A DNA stretch of 64,000 nucleotides from CAVVAL01 sp963740215 (GTDB lineage Bacteria; Actinomycetota; Actinomycetes; Mycobacteriales; Cryptosporangiaceae), in NCBI GenBank assembly GCA_963740215.1, contig CAVUDJ010000005.1, positions 416,946-480,945 of the forward strand, given 5' to 3'. A model generated the notes under the pieces. That model saw only the letters and a list, made by a program, of their open reading frames with translations, was not told the DNA's origin and did no database searches. This document shows positions 63,883 through 64,000 of this stretch, in pieces. Both the position numbers and the translations under genes were made by a program. Every line of letters starts with the position of its first letter. Position 1 is the first letter of the stretch.

Positions 63883-64000
63883 TACCCACCACCCCCCACC
63901 CCAGCCACAACACACGCCCCCCACAGTGGCCCAACCACCACCCGCCCACCCGCAAGAATCACCACCACCCCGACACCACAACCCCAAACCGTTACCAACC

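Overview
High-GC DNA with GTG/TTG starts, start-stop overlaps of the GTGA/ATGA type, a streptogrisin-like protease, a PaaN aldehyde dehydrogenase and a WXG100-like (type VII) giant toxin points to a filamentous actinomycete, most likely Pseudonocardiales. The lineage is inferred from gene content and style, not measured.

Layout. (1) 1-10.78 kb: one end of a prophage or phage-like integrative element. A leftward operon runs from an XRE/HTH control region (8.2-8.5 kb) through a P4-type primase-helicase to a tape-measure gene cut by the window edge. A tyrosine integrase (9.2-10.4 kb) lies beside tRNA-Arg(ACG), the presumed attachment gene; tRNA-Ser(GCT) follows. (2) 10.9-42.4 kb: ordinary chromosome. 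It holds an EcsC protein, a CPA1 Na+/H+ antiporter, a TPP-riboswitch-controlled thiamine ABC operon (thiBPQ), a secreted subtilase, paaN, a flavohaemoprotein, a DeoR/LacI/TetR regulator cluster with an MFS exporter, several secreted proteins (CHRD, alpha/beta hydrolase, S1 protease), a GH15 glycosidase, and a decayed integration site made of tRNA-Ser 3' fragments plus an integrase remnant. (3) 42.4-51.3 kb: nested transposons. An ISL3-family IS is split by a two-recombinase Tn554-like element, and a degenerate IS5-type transposase is split by an intact IS21 element with a 5-bp target duplication. (4) 51.3-63.9 kb: a giant leftward polymorphic-toxin locus. It has an N-terminal WXG100-like domain, Pro/Thr-rich linkers, two papain-fold (glutamine-deamidase-like) domains with Cys/His/Asp, an OmpA-like stretch, a 519-bp internal duplication and a C-terminal HEIGH metalloprotease-like domain. 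It ends next to the transposon cluster with no recognisable immunity gene.

At least five otherwise good genes (thiQ, deoR, tetR, the S1 protease, the 2H phosphoesterase) and one toxin junction are out of frame by one base, mostly at short homopolymers. Both signs occur, so assembly indels must be excluded before any of them is called a pseudogene. The 59.6-61.6 kb part of the toxin locus is worse: several shifts plus an in-frame stop, which looks like real decay.

How genes work together: the prophage module would replicate, excise and regulate the element; thiBPQ imports thiamine or a precursor under TPP feedback; the TetR gene diverges from the MFS exporter it probably controls; the toxin is presumably a type VII effector for interbacterial competition.
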